A DNA stretch of 64,000 nucleotides from Dermatemys mawii (lineage: Eukaryota; Chordata; Testudines; Dermatemydidae): contig ML677335.1 of NCBI GenBank assembly GCA_007922305.1, positions 15,616,914 through 15,680,913 on the forward strand, written 5' to 3'. The translations under genes were made by a program, and so were the position numbers. Shown in pieces: positions 1-11,062 of this stretch (positions are counted from its first letter, which is position 1; each line of letters opens with the position of its first letter). The notes under the pieces are model-generated. The model was not told where the DNA came from, made no database searches, and saw only the letters and a list, made by a program, of their open reading frames with translations.

Positions 1-43
1 TCCTCTAGCAGCTGAACTGGAGGTGTGTTCAGCTGCTAGAGGA
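1..43. repeat. Perfect 17-bp stem hairpin
   Basis: Bases 1-17 and 27-43 are exact reverse complements (TCCTCTAGCAGCTGAAC pairs with GTTCAGCTGCTAGAGGA) around a 9-base loop. It begins at the first base of the window, so the arm may extend further left. A weaker inverted pair, GAGATAAC/GTTATCTC, follows at about 65-112. It sits just upstream of a dispersed repeat and may be part of it. Confidence 0.85.
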
Positions 44-99
44 ATTCCTCACCCTCCCTGAATAGAGATAACAAGCTGGTTCAGCCTCATTGGACTAAC

Positions 100-295
100 C
101 CTGTTATCTCCAACCTGGTTCTTGCCTACTTATTTATACCTGCCCCTGGATACTTCCACTGCATGCATCCGACAAAGTGGGTATTAGCCCACGAAAGCTT
201 ATGCTCTAATACTTTAGTTAGTCTTTAAGATGTCACAGGACTCTTTGTCACTTCTGCAATTCCAGACTAACACGGCTACCCCTCTGATTCTAGAA
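100..295 (+). repeat. Dispersed repeat, family with CCACGAAAGCTTATGC motif
   Basis: Contains CCCACGAAAGCTTATGCTC, then TTAGTCTTTAAG, then CAGACTAACACGGCTACC. I recognise this motif order as a common interspersed repeat of turtle and crocodilian genomes, but I cannot assign a class. Fragments of the same family on the minus strand occur near 16555-16650 and 17926-18010. Boundaries are approximate. Confidence 0.6.
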
Positions 296-329
296 AGTTT
301 GTGATGACTGAGGCAGAGAACTGCAGGAA

Positions 330-416
330 AAGACAGGGTGGTCTCATGGTTTAGTGGGCAGTTGAATTTCGTCCCAGAAAACTGGATTCTATGCCTGCTT
401 CTGCCACAGGATTTCT
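330..416 (+). repeat. MIR-like SINE, 5'/core part
   Basis: Reads ATGGTTTAGTGGGCAG, then CTGGATTCTATGCCTGCTTCTGCCACAGG, in the order of the MIR core (TAGTGG, then TGGGTTC, then CTCTGCCAC). It stops exactly where the LTR at 417 begins. A MIR-like 3' part appears at about 1768-1890, on the far side of the LTR, so the LTR seems to have landed inside the MIR. Confidence 0.55.
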
Positions 417-1559
417 TGTGATGGGTTCAGTCACAGAGATCCCCTTGGGACTGTCATCTGATGTGCTCAAGTTACCTCTGAGCCTGTTTTCCCTGCCAGT
501 TTGGGAATCCAGAACCCTGCCTTGTTGAGCCAGACACACTAGCCTGCTGCAACACAGATGCAGGTCTAGTACATGCCCCCAAAGCTGAATACTTTAACCA
601 AAACTGCACAACAGGTCACCTGTCTCCAACACCTAGACACACAGTTCCCAATGGGATTCAAACCCCAAATAAATCTGTTGTACTCTGTATAAAGCTTATA
701 CAGGGTAAATTCATAAATTGTCCACTTTCTACAACACCGATAGAGGGAGATGCACAGGTGTTTGCTCCCCCAGGTATTAATCACTTACTCTGGGTTCATT
801 AATAAACGTGATTTTATTAACTATAAAAAGTAGGATTTAAGTGGTTTTAAGTAATAACACAAAACAAAGCAAGTCACCAAGCAAAATAAAGTAAAAACAC
901 GCAAGTCTAAGCCTAATACATTAAGAAATTGATTACAGATAAAATCTCACCCTCAAAGATGTTCTAGTAAGCTTCTTTCACAGACTAGACTCCTTCCTAG
1001 TTTGGGCCCAGTCCTTTTCCCTGGTACAGTGATTGTTTGTTCCAGCAGACATCTTAAGTGTTAACTGGGGGTTTTGTATGACTGCCCCCCTTTGTTCTCT
1101 TCCACCCCCTTTTATATAGCTTTGGCAGAAGGTAGAAATCTTTTCTCTAGAAATCTTCCTTCTAAATGAAAAAATATCAGATTTAAGATGGATTCCAGTA
1201 TCATGTGACATAGTCACATGTTCTGTGAGACCTCATTCTTCATTACCCATAGACTGGCCCCCATATAGATGGAAAGGCTTGCAGGTAAATACACCATCTA
1301 CAACCAATTGTCCTAGTCAATGGGAGCCATCAAGATTCTAAATCATCATTAAGGGGATATACTTTGTATTTCTAGCTTCAGATACAAGAATGATACCTGC
1401 ATACAAATAGGATGAACACACTCAGTAGATAAGCTTTTGTAATAATACCTTACAAGAAACCTTTTGCATAAAGCATATTTAAGTTGCATCATATTCATAA
1501 GCATATTTCCATAAAGCATACTGAGTGTAACGTCACACATATAATGCAACATTTTCACA
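417..1559 (-). mobile_element. Solo LTR, copy 1 (retroviral-type)
   Basis: Read on the minus strand, this is the same element as 18622-19802. It starts near TGTTGCATTATATG, has a TATA box in GCTATATAAAAGG (about 1112-1124), a polyadenylation signal AATAAAATCACG (about 808-819), and ends CCCATCACA at 417-425. No internal gag/pol sequence is attached, so it is a solo LTR. The 5' edge near 1559 is blurred by three extra bases (GCAACATTTTCACA against GCAACATCACA in copy 2), and I see no convincing target duplication. It is visibly diverged from copy 2. The class (ERV or Gypsy) is not decided. Confidence 0.75.
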
Positions 1560-1587
1560 GCTGGCCACAGTGTGTTCCTCATTTTCT

Positions 1588-1745
1588 GTATACCCAACTT
1601 GAGACACCTGGATTGTGATTTCCAGAAGCTCTAAGCACTCACAGCAACAATTGAGGATAATAAGAGTTGTGCAATAAATATACAAAGTGCTATAAAATGT
1701 TGTGCACTCTGAAAATCCATGATTTCTCAAATTGGGTGTTCAAAA
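1588..1745. repeat. Possible small MITE with imperfect terminal inverted repeats
   Basis: ACCCAACTTGAGACACCTGG near 1591-1612 is approximately the reverse complement of TCTCAAATTGGGTGTTC near 1726-1742, with further weak matching inward. This suggests a decayed fold-back DNA transposon about 155 bp long, lying between the LTR and the second half of the MIR. No target duplication could be read. Confidence 0.35.
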
Positions 1746-1767
1746 TTTGTTGATAGTTTTGACAAGC

Positions 1768-1890
1768 TTAGGTTCAATCTGTGTCTCAGTTCCCCAGGTG
1801 TAAAATGAGGATAATACCACTACTTCACCTCACATGAATGTTTGAAGATAAATTCATTAATATTTTTAAAGAGCTAAGATATATGAGATC
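1768..1890 (+). repeat. MIR-like SINE, 3' part
   Basis: Contains GTGTCTCAGTTCCCCAGGTG, then TAAAATGAGGATAATACCAC, then CTACTTCACCTCACATGAATG, following the usual MIR 3' order (CTCAGTTTCCTCATCTGTAAAATGGGGATAATA, then CCTACCTCA). It is probably the other half of the MIR broken at 416. Confidence 0.6.
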
Positions 1891-2544
1891 ACTATAGACA
1901 AAATCCTTGAGGAAAGTAATACAGTAGTTCTGTTTTCAGTGCACGGCTTGTCTGGTATGCAGTAAATTATGCATGGGGCCAACATCAAATGATGAGGACT
2001 GAAATAATTACATATCTACAGCAACCATTCAGTGAGCGCACTCCATTCTGTGTGCTAAATGAGACAGGGTCCTGTGGAAAAAATGTGATCATGTAATTAA
2101 AGATTGTATCATATTACATATATAGAAGGGGGCTGGATTGAGGTGGCATGGGCAACATTAATTCAGGCATTTCCTAACTTTTGTGAGCTTGACTTTTCAA
2201 CCTTAACATTCTTTTAATGAGGTTTTTCAAAAGTTATATATATAATAATATAGGCCTATATGCTGTGGTATACAATACCATGGCAGGAAAACTCCCATTT
2301 TTCCTGAACAGCATGGAGAGATGTCTCCATGGGCCCTGTGTTCAGCATTTGTTGCTCCACCATTTTGAAATGTGTGGCATACAATCACCCTGTTTTTCCC
2401 TGCAGTTGTTTACTGGAGAAAGTACCTTCCTCTGAGAGCAACTTTTCTTCCTTGGTAAAAATTAGGACTGTGTTCTTGCTCTTAGTTCAAGGAAAGCAAG
2501 AATGAACTCTTAACTAACTTCATGCTTATAACCCCCTGGTTTCA

Positions 2545-2603
2545 GAAGGGGGTGGGACTAGATGAACCTCCTCAGCTCTCTTCTAACCCTAATCTTCTAT
2601 GAT
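2545..2603 (+). mobile_element. CR1 LINE, 3'-end fragment
   Basis: GGGACTAGATGAACCTCC, then CTCTTCTAACCCTAATCTTC and TATGATTGTG, match the typical CR1 3' end (GGACTAGATGACCTCC, then CCTTCCAACCC, then CTATGATTCTA). This is a severely 5'-truncated insertion of the usual CR1 kind. Confidence 0.7.
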
Positions 2604-3286
2604 TGTGAAGAATTCATTAAAAAAATAAGTAAATAAAGTGCCATGATTAAAAACTTCATGCTTTATGTAGAATGTTAGAAAAAGTTAAGATGAAAAATAA
2701 TATTAATTATGGAAAAGTGACAGTCTTATGCCTTTATTTCAGTATACTATTACATTAATGCCACAATCAAATTCTCACTAGAGTTAAGAAATCTATATTT
2801 GTTATCTAGTAATAGGCTAAGTTTGATTCATCCTGTTGACATCAAATGCCTTAAGACCTCATTCATTGTTTTCTAATTTTAGAAAGAAAGAGCTCTTAGA
2901 GGTCAGTCAGCATTGGCTTATGCATTGCCTCAGCATTGGCTTATGAGTCACAGATGCTGTATTTCAGATAAAATGAAGAGCATCAGAAGTGACTCACCTT
3001 GGAAAAGATTAAATCCATGAAGATCATTTATAAGGTTTATCTTCTGTAGTAACAAGTCTGAGAGTTTTCTGTCTGGGAGTAATTGAATTGCATTACTAAA
3101 TGTGATATTAAATTATCAATTATCATAACAGTAAATTACACATTATAGACTAAAATTGAAATTGTTTCCCCAAAGTTGTTGTACTGGTAATAAATACTAA
3201 ATTTAAGATGAAATTATTTATTTCAATAAACATTGCATTATATTTGAGTCCCAAATATTATGGCTCAAAATGAACTCCAATATATT

Positions 3287-3386
3287 GGGGGGGGGGGGCA
3301 AATTCTGCAGCACTAGCTCAAACAAAACATCAGTTGCTTTCAATGAGTGTTTTGCCTAAATAAAAACTGCAGAATTGGTACAAGGT
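3287..3386. repeat. Poly-G run and palindromic MITE relic
   Basis: Twelve consecutive G bases occupy 3287-3298. They are followed by a palindromic repeat: GCAAATTCTGCAGCACTAGC at the left, CTTTCAATGAGTGTTTTGCC in the middle, and AACTGCAGAATTGGTAC at the right. The outer AATTCTGCAG and CTGCAGAATT pair with each other. This is one of several relics in the window built around a CATTGACTTCAATG-like centre. Confidence 0.5.
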
Positions 3387-6300
3387 ATCAAAAATATCGC
3401 CACATTAATTTATCTTTTTATGTATCTGTTCAAATTACGTTTAGAGTTTTAAGCATGTTACAATCATGCCTTTAACTATAGGTCAAGTCTAGTTGTACTA
3501 TAATAAAACTGTTTTCATATTGCTGTATGGTGATATAAATGATATGAACATAAACCACTAAGGGTGGTTGTTTATCTTCCATAGATATAATATAGAAAGG
3601 GCAAAATGAAGTGGGGTCTGCCAGTGAAGTAAATTGAAGCCTAATGCACACATTTATAGATACATTATAATTTTAAATATGTGTGAGGGGGCATTGGGAG
3701 TAAAACACACTGCTGAGAGGTAGGGGGAGGGTAGTTGACCAAAAGCAAACCATTTCCAAAGGTCATGTAGAAAAACATGTTAAACAAGTAGCACTGTTTG
3801 TGCTACCATCACATTACTGTGCATGTCTATAGCACCTTTCACTTGAAAATTCAGAAGTGCTTTATGAATGATATTTATCATTATAATTATATATATGAAA
3901 GTTAAAGAACAAATAGAATTCAGCCCAGTATATCTGAGAGAAGCAGCCATTTTATCAATGATAACATAGTTAATGAATTTAAAAAACCTAACAACCCTAA
4001 ATAGGAAGTGCTTGTCAGTAAGGAAGGCAAAGTGAACATGCATGAATTGGTAGCCTTACACCAAAACTTGCAGACAGTTAGAGGACTTTGAGGAAGATCC
4101 AAGGATGAAGTCTTTGAGCTGAGAAGACTGCCTCCTGATCAAAATGAAAGCTGGTGTTGGAGAGCAAGGACAACCTGACTGAACTAACATTGCCCTGTTT
4201 AATTGTGGATGGAACTGACTGTAGAGTGTCTTCAGTGAGGGATCCTTGACTGTGGAATTTGCTTCTGTTGGTGTTCCAGAGTCTGGATTTGTTAACCCTC
4301 AGGTTATGCTGCAAGGCTCATCCGTACTATACATTTTAGGAGGGGTGACAAGTAATTGGTTGGTATAACTTTATAGACTGAGCTGTGGTGGTTTGAGAGA
4401 GTCCTTATTTCTGGGACCTTGGACCCTATTTTATATTGCTTTTATGAAGATTATACGTTTGCCTTGGATGGGAAATTTTGTAGAAAATAGAAATACATAC
4501 ATAAGTTGGACTTTGACTACAACACCATGGCTAACACTCCCAGGTCGAATGTAAAAGGGATCTTTAATGGAATAAAGTCTTAGTTGTACATCTTATCTGG
4601 AAGAAGGTATCTCCAGGGCACTAGTTAAAGAAAAGTTCCTGAATCACTAGCACCACTCTCTACCACCAAGGTTTTTTGGTAGTCTCATGTCTAAGCAGTG
4701 AATCAGCCTTATACTGATTAGCTAACAAGATCTGATGGAATCACAGTACTAAGTTATTGAAGGGCTGAACTAATGTTCTGAGTCCAGATATCACAGTCCT
4801 GTGCACCTTTACAATGTTGTCTGGGCTCAGGACTCTCTCATCTATTCAATTAGGGCTAAGAGTATTATGGAGATTGAATTATTTGTAGGAGGAAGATTTG
4901 TTCATGGTACAATAAAAGATAAGTGCTTACCACTCTCATGGACTTTCATTCAGGGAAGGTGCATAACTGTCATCAGTAACTTTGAAAATCTCCCTTTAAA
5001 TGCATTTCAGTTGTTATTTCAGAATGCAGCATAATTGAAAAATATATAAATTGAAATATATAATTCAATATAAATTCAGAATCCACTGCATTTATAAAAA
5101 AAAATCTAGTATCATTAATACAACCTTGAATGCCATATTTATACACAAATGTTTGTACATTTTGTTGATACTTTTCCTCACAGTTCATCCTGAGTAGCCT
5201 GTCTTCTGCTGCTCTGTATCAGATTTCAACATCTTTATAAATGTGTTCTCTTTCCTTTCATATCACCATGTCTGGAAATACATGTAGCAGTGAATTTTGC
5301 TATGAGGGTGGAGAGAAAGGAAATCCAAAAGCTAATAAAACAATTTTAAAAAGCAAAGCAAATGCAGTCAGTCTCTCACCTAGTAAAATTCCTTCTTTAA
5401 TCTACACAGCATTCATAAGATTAACTTGTTGGTTTTAAAACTACTTAGATGTTAAATTCAGAAGTAATTATTTCAGGTAGAGTAGATCTATTGAATGAAT
5501 TGAGAATAATGGTTTAACTCCAAAGGTGTAAATTGCTTACACTGCTGTCTATTTTCGGGACAGACCTTTGCAACCTATCTCGGTATCCATGCTGGTAACT
5601 ATTTAGCTGACCTTTTGCTATATTAACTTTTGATTTGCTATTTCACATTATTTAATTTCAAAAAGTAAATCTTTAAAACACATTATTAACATTAATCAGC
5701 AATCTAGCCATTAAGAATGTGAAAAAACAAGTGTTTCCTTGTATATTACATGAAAAAGATTGCTAGAAGCTTTTTGCTTTGATCATTAAGCTCTTTTAAA
5801 GTAAACAAAAATTATTGGTTGCTAAGCAATAGAATGAGCTTAATTAGTGTCTGAGCATGAGTATTCGAAAAAGAGAAGTAAACCAATATTAGGCAGAAAA
5901 CGTAGGCGTATGCTGGATGTAGGTAATGAGCATGACAATAGAACATTTTGAAAGATTGTTCTTATGGTTTAAAAAATATCCTTAAGCCAAAAAAATCTCT
6001 TAATGAAACTGTTTTTACTGCCATTGAAATCAATAGGACATTATTCATTACTCAGAAATGTCTAGTCTTATAATAATGTCATTAATAATCTTTAATTTAA
6101 ATGTTTGCTAAGTTTCTCTTTATGGCATATTTTAGTAATATGATGATCAGTAAAGCCAGTTTTGGACTGGGACACTCTCAAATGGTAGTGTTCAAGCACC
6201 CTGTTTGAAAACAGCCTTATTTAAATAGCTAGTTTAAAATCCCCACTCAGAATCTTTGCAAATCAGATTTGGATTCTTAGAATTTTCCAGTTTAATACAT

Positions 6301-6444
6301 AAATACAATGTTTTAGCTTGTAAAGTGTTTGCTCTTTGAGCCCACCGAACTTTTACAAGAAGTCATGCTGATGTTTTTTCTGGAGGTTTAATTTTTTGTG
6401 CTCAGCAATTGAACTAACACTTCATACTTTTATGTTTTTCACAG

Positions 6445-6730
6445 ATGTACAATGCAGTGAAGGAGGAAGAGGCGGTGGAACACACTTTTAAATATTATCT
6501 CCATTCTCTGAGAGAACTTCCAACACTAGATGCAGATTGCAGATGCAAAAATGTCTCTTTTGTAAAACCATGTGTAGAAAGTACTTGCTCTGAGTACCGT
6601 GCCACTTTACAAAGGACATCACTCTCTAACTTTATCACTGGTGCTCTACTAGAAGCAACTACGTCATTGGGAGCAAGAAGTGGTCTTCTAAACATCTTTG
6701 GAGGGTCAACTGGAAGAATGATGCTTAAAG
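6445..6730 (+). CDS. PLCE1: PLCE1 exon, segment upstream of the RasGEF domain
   Basis: Internal coding exon of 286 bp (95 codons plus one base). The acceptor is TTTTTCACAG before 6445 and the donor is AAAG|GTAATA at 6730/6731. The frame from 6445 is open to 6918, but only 6445-6730 is exonic. The translation includes [32 protein letters not shown] and [11 protein letters not shown] recognise the [13 protein letters not shown]...[10 protein letters not shown] stretch as PLCE1 sequence just before its N-terminal CDC25 domain. PLC-epsilon is a phosphoinositide-specific phospholipase C that also acts as an exchange factor for Rap-family GTPases. The donor leaves one base (G) of a split codon, completed by AA at 45631 to give Glu, so the phases fit. 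The ATG at 6445 is most likely an ordinary internal Met, not a start. The assignment rests on remembered family sequence; a protein alignment would settle it. Confidence 0.88.
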
Positions 6731-7269
6731 GTAATAAAGGAAAATTTTGTTGTTTTGAACTTTTACACAAATATATTAAGTACAGAAAATCTCCATATTA
6801 TAGAATGCTGAACTGTGTACAATACTTTATGTTCCCCTGTGTGGAACTGGAGGAGATAGGGAAAAGTACCCTGTATGCATATGCTTGCAGAAGCTTTCCT
6901 GTACAATTCAGTCTGTGAAGAAGTGGCTAACTGTGTCAGTTTTGTGAGAGAGTAAAATGCCTGTATACTGAAATATTCCATATTACAAAAGAAACATCAG
7001 TATTTGTTTCTCTCTAGAAATGTTCCCTATACCATCCCAATAATTAAAGTTTATGCCATAGTTGTCAAGACACATTTCTTTGTACTGTAATGTCAAAAAT
7101 TTAGATAAGAGCTCCTTTTTACGAATTGAATGGACTCATTACTTTAGACCAGTCTATACTATAATATTTTTTGTTCTCTTTATTTTACACAGTACTATGC
7201 TATAAGTGTATATGGTTCATTAATTACTGGTTTTCTATTCCCTCATCTCTGTATCTGAGCACCTCAGAT

Positions 7270-7317
7270 ACATTAGTGTACCCTGTACACTAATGGGTGT
7301 ATGGGGTACACTAATGT
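7270..7317. repeat. Perfect 14-bp inverted repeat with internal third copy
   Basis: ACATTAGTGTACCC at 7270-7283 is the exact reverse complement of GGGTACACTAATGT at 7304-7317. The 20-base spacer itself contains GTACACTAATGGG, a third copy of the arm unit. It may have arisen by local template switching or be a transposon end. Confidence 0.8.
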
Positions 7318-7339
7318 AAAGGGAAGTGTTTTTTCTCAA

Positions 7340-7452
7340 CTGGGGTATTGAAGCAATAGAAATTGTTACTTGCCCAGAGTCACACAGGAGAGTCTGTGAC
7401 ACAATAGGTAACAGAATCAAGATCTCGAGTCCCAATCCAGTTCTTTAATCAG
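7340..7452 (-). repeat. MIR SINE fragment
   Basis: TTACTTGCCCAGAGTCACACAGG, then GTAACAGAATCAAGATCTCGAGTCCCAATCCAG, match the reverse complement of a MIR (ACTTGCCCAAGGTCACACAG, then GGGATTCGAACCCAGG). Old and diverged. Confidence 0.6.
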
Positions 7453-7499
7453 AAGATCATCCTTCTTGCCTTTACAGACAAGTAATGGTACAGTTCCTG

Positions 7500-7625
7500 C
7501 TCAGAAGAGTTTACAATTCAAGGCCTCGCTTCTGCAATCTGATCAGTGTGATTGGATCCTTGAGCCTGCAAGGAGTCTCATTAACTTTAATGAGACTATG
7601 TACACTGTCTGCTCATGCAAATCAG
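7500..7625. repeat. Palindromic relic around ATTAACTTTAATGAG
   Basis: TGCAATCTGATCAGTG at the left and GCAAATCAGATTAT at the right are partly complementary, with GTCTCATTAACTTTAATGAGAC forming a near-perfect central palindrome. It resembles other fold-back relics in this window. Confidence 0.4.
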
Positions 7626-7747
7626 ATTATAAATTAAAGCCCTAAAAAGTATGGGCGGATTAGAATAGGTGGTAAACTCTGTGTAATAGAGCCAGGGGAG
7701 TGTCAGCAATAAGAACTTGCAGTTTAGGTCACTATGCATAAGTCTTG

Positions 7748-7803
7748 AGTTTAATTTATTATTATTTTTATTATTATTATTATTATTTATTTTATTATAA
7801 TAA
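7748..7803 (+). repeat. (ATT)n microsatellite
   Basis: An impure run of TTA/TTTA units, with TTATTATTATTATTATT as the cleanest core. It resembles the tail of a retroposed element, but no body is recognised beside it. Confidence 0.8.
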
Positions 7804-8384
7804 AAGAAGAGTGTTCATAAATCTTCTTTGAAGAAGTGTGTTTTGATAAGGAACTTGTAGGAGAAAAGGCAGATGATGTAATGGGACAGAGACAGAAAGG
7901 AGGCCTCAGATATAACCAGTCTCATAGAAGAAGGCATGAAGCTGAGTGCAGAAGGAAATGAAAGCAGTGATTAGTGAATGGGATAAGAGGAAAAGCTGGA
8001 GAGCGTAAGTGTAATGATAGCACTGCTACTGTTGTACTATAAATAGGACTGGAAAATGTTCTCAAAGCCAGAGAATTATATACATTTATTTGAAAGTTTA
8101 TTGAATAGTTACCAATGTTATAGACATCTAAACAGGAAAACCTAGAAACATCTAGTTACTAGTTTGCAGTTACAAAAAATACATTGAAGTTTAAACATTT
8201 TTGTTCTGTATATTTGTTTAGCTATCTAAATCTTGATAACTGCAGGTATTGCTTAAAATAGCATTATATAGGGCAACGATGGAAGGGAGTCATTATGGAG
8301 CAGTCCATTCATTTATTTAGTGAAACATTCATTTTGTGTGCTTTATCTAGTTCAACAAGGAGTTACCATATGGATTTTTTTTGG

Positions 8385-8425
8385 AGGTTGCAAAGTGCTT
8401 TAGGATATGCTGTATAAAAAGTTGT
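8385..8425 (+). repeat. Ancient L2/MIR-like 3' end fragment
   Basis: GCAAAGTGCTTTAGGATATGCTGTATAAAAAG resembles the old amniote repeat ending (AAAGCGCTTTGGGATCCTTGG...CTATATAA). A weak call on a short match. Confidence 0.35.
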
Positions 8426-8767
8426 AGGGAAGGATATATTGTATGGCACTGTATTTACAGTACTGTATGCTGAGAAATATTCACATATAATGGAGTAGCA
8501 GTTAATGAGATATGAGTTAAAGCTCTCTTAAAATGTAACAATTTTGGATATACGTGCAAGATACATTTCAGTCTCTATCTCAAATGAACAAGAAACTTGT
8601 TTGTTACTGAAAGTTAGCAGGTCTTTTGTCAAAATGTTTACATATAAAATGGGAAACAGTCTGTCATCCATGTTTAAAACATGCTGTGGTGATTATAGTT
8701 TTTAGGACCTTAATTTTAAACATGTATATATTGAAACATTTTAACTGAAATACATTCATGATTTTAT

Positions 8768-9478
8768 GTAGGTACTGTATTGTAACCGGGCCTGGGAGGG
8801 CCGGGTGGCCTATTGGTTAGAATGTGTGACTTCCAGCTCCTTGCTTCCCTCTTTGAGATGCCTGTGTCTTTGGATTAGTGGAACCTGGTCCCTCCCACTC
8901 CAGTGGGTCCTAGTCCAGGGCTTGTGTGAGTCAATCCCTGAATTATGGATCTCCCTGCGGGGAGTCTACGTCCACTGTCCCGTGTGCCTTTCTACTTCTG
9001 TCCCTTCAGTTTGGGGTGTAGCCCCTATAATCCAAGTTGCTGTGATGACATGTCTCGAGCAGCACCCCCTTGTACACCTTGATGTGGTCCAGGTTAATTC
9101 TGAGTGGGGCAGCTGTAAGTTTGGCAGGGTTGGAATCCAAGAGATCTCTGTGCTATAGTTATCGAGTTATCTCTTAGGCCAGGTGCTCCTAAGTCAGGAC
9201 TTAGACTAAGTCTAAGTCTCCTCCACAATCTTCTTTAGCCAGGGAGATAGTACTTATTTCCTGGTAACTGCCTTCACTGGCAGACTAATGATCCTTTCCC
9301 TGAGGCAGAGAGGCAGCTAGCTCCTGCTTTTTTTAACAGTCAGCCCTGAGCTGAGGCAGTTTCTCTTTTTCCTCCCCCTCCAGGCCAGGCATTGGCTGCA
9401 GATATGACAAGTCTGGGCTAAATGGACCCTAGGGCTCTCTTTAGCCCCTTCCATGCTGGAGAGACTTTTCTCTACAAC
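8768..9478 (+). repeat. GC-richer block, unclassified repeat (possible LTR or SINE-headed)
   Basis: This block contrasts sharply with its AT-rich surroundings. It opens with TGTAACCGGGCCTGGG. GGTGGCCTATTGGTTAGAA then resembles a Pol III A box (tRNA-like). It runs through a C/T-rich body to CTCTACAACGTCACA near 9475. The TGTAAC...CACA ends would suit an LTR, but no clear target duplication is visible and no polymerase genes are attached. A 117-codon open frame at 8805-9158 has no features of a real protein. Confidence 0.4.
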
Positions 9479-9591
9479 GTCACATATACAAATGCTTTAT
9501 TAAGCATAAACTGATGATGATTTTTTTGATGGGAGAACTGCCTAGATAATTCTAAGTTTCCTCTATAATATCCATGAGAGCACGAGTATTA

Positions 9592-9758
9592 TGGAATCAT
9601 AGGACTGGATGAGATCTTGAGAGATCATCTACTCTAATCCTCTGCATCATGGCACGAGTAAATGTTATCTAGACCATCTCTTACAGGTGTTGGTCTAACC
9701 TTCTCTTAAAAATCTCCAATTTTTTAAACAATTTATAATTCCTGACAGAAACTGAATC
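9592..9758 (-). mobile_element. CR1 LINE, 3'-end fragment
   Basis: Read on +, GGAATCATAGGACTGGATGAG, then GATCATCTACTCTAATCCTC, ATCTAGACCATCTCTTACAGG and CTTAAAAATCTCCAATT follow the reverse complement of the CR1 3' end, parallel to 21290-21470 but more diverged. Confidence 0.75.
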
Positions 9759-10924
9759 CTAAAGTATGATTTTCAGTGAAAAGTGCAACTCGTTAACTAT
9801 AGAGGTACATCTGGTGACTAACAGCCTATTTGATATGAACACTGATTTGTTGTTCAGGAAAATACAATTAAGCGTGCAAATTATGCTTTTTGTTTTATTT
9901 TTTTTCCTTTTCCTACAGGTGCATATCACTCTGTCAGTAATACAGTGATACTACTTTACTAATATGCTAAGCCAAGCACCTGCTGCAACTCAAGATATAT
10001 GAGACAGGGAATTTAATTCCTGGCTCATTTAATCATTGACTAAATCCATAAAATAACTGAAGAATACAGAAATACTTTTTAATAACTTATGAATCTGGAA
10101 ATGTTAAATATTTGGTTGTTTCAGCTGCTCTATATTCCACACTGTGATTCAGCAAGCCATAGGTCAAAGTTTTACCTTACAGCCATAGCAAGCCTTACAT
10201 ATGTGTGTTACAATTTGAAAAATAAATTGAGCCAAATATAAAAAGAGTAGCAAGGCCCATGACTCAGGTGACTCTGGTGGGAACATTTTGTGTCAGCTGT
10301 GATTGTAGTCACTGATATTAACTCTTTATAACTCTGGTGTTTCGTTTACAATAGTGGAAATGGCCGTAGGTCTGATATTTTATTCACTCACAGACTCAGT
10401 GACGCAACTCTAGCAGCCTGGAATCTTGTGGAACATTATTGCTAAAGACAGATGTTCCCAGACGATAAGAGAATTCCCTTATATGACCAGAAAATACCAG
10501 ATTAGTAATTTAACCTTGACCCAGTTTAGATTTGATAAACATTCAGATGTAAACAGCAGGAATTTCAGGCTTACAAGACAACTATTTCTCAGATTCAGGT
10601 TTGATAAGAGTTAAAAAATTAAAAATCTGAGGACTTGTGTATTAATTAGAAGTGTTTTTATGTTTTTAGCACCTCTTTACGGCCAATTCTCTTACTTGAC
10701 CAATTGTTTAATAAACCCCAAATAATATTTTAATGTCATTTATAATTAGTCCTTAGTAAATTGATGGATGTAGTATTTGTTCACTACATACTAGTTTCTC
10801 AGGGTTTTCTTTTTCATGAGTGTACGTAATGTGAAAATTTGAGATGGCTTATTGTAGATTTTATTTTGCTGCCCTGTGGTTTTACATTTCCATATGAACA
10901 AAATGGTGACACATACTGTTTGTG

Positions 10925-11062
10925 ACTGGGCCAGATATTTAAAGGAAATTAGGTGTCTAAAGATGCAGTTAGGTACTTAGTGCAATTTTTCAAAGCATCT
11001 AAGTGCCTAATGTCCATTGAAATCAATAGGAGTTAAATGTGTAGGTGCTTTTGTTTCACCCC
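10925..11062. repeat. Palindromic MITE relic (TTAGGTGTCTAA / TAAGTGCCTAA type)
   Basis: GGGCCAGATATTTAAAGG, then AATTAGGTGTCTAAAGATGC, AAGTGCCTAATGTCCATTG and AATCAATAGGAGTTAAATG form a self-complementary repeat that I recognise as widespread in turtles and crocodilians. A related copy is at 62440-62530. Confidence 0.55.

Larger units (their letters stand above)
1..6444 (+). other. PLCE1: PLCE1 intron, 3' part (left edge of window)
   Basis: Non-coding sequence running into the acceptor at 6441-6444 (ACAG), with a pyrimidine-rich tract before it and a branch-point-like CTAAC near 6412-6416. I found no coding exon here. The first 2 kb is repeat-rich (entries below). About 1905-2540, 2610-3285 and 3390-6400 are AT-rich with nothing I recognise, apart from a short direct repeat (CAGCATTGGCTTATG twice, about 2909-2945). 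The preceding exon should lie outside the window. Confidence 0.7.

Noticed and set aside
6731..6918. Open-frame extension of the first exon
   Set aside because: The frame continues past 6730, but AAAG|GTAATA is a good donor, and joining to 45631 restores the PLCE1 reading; the extension is intron.
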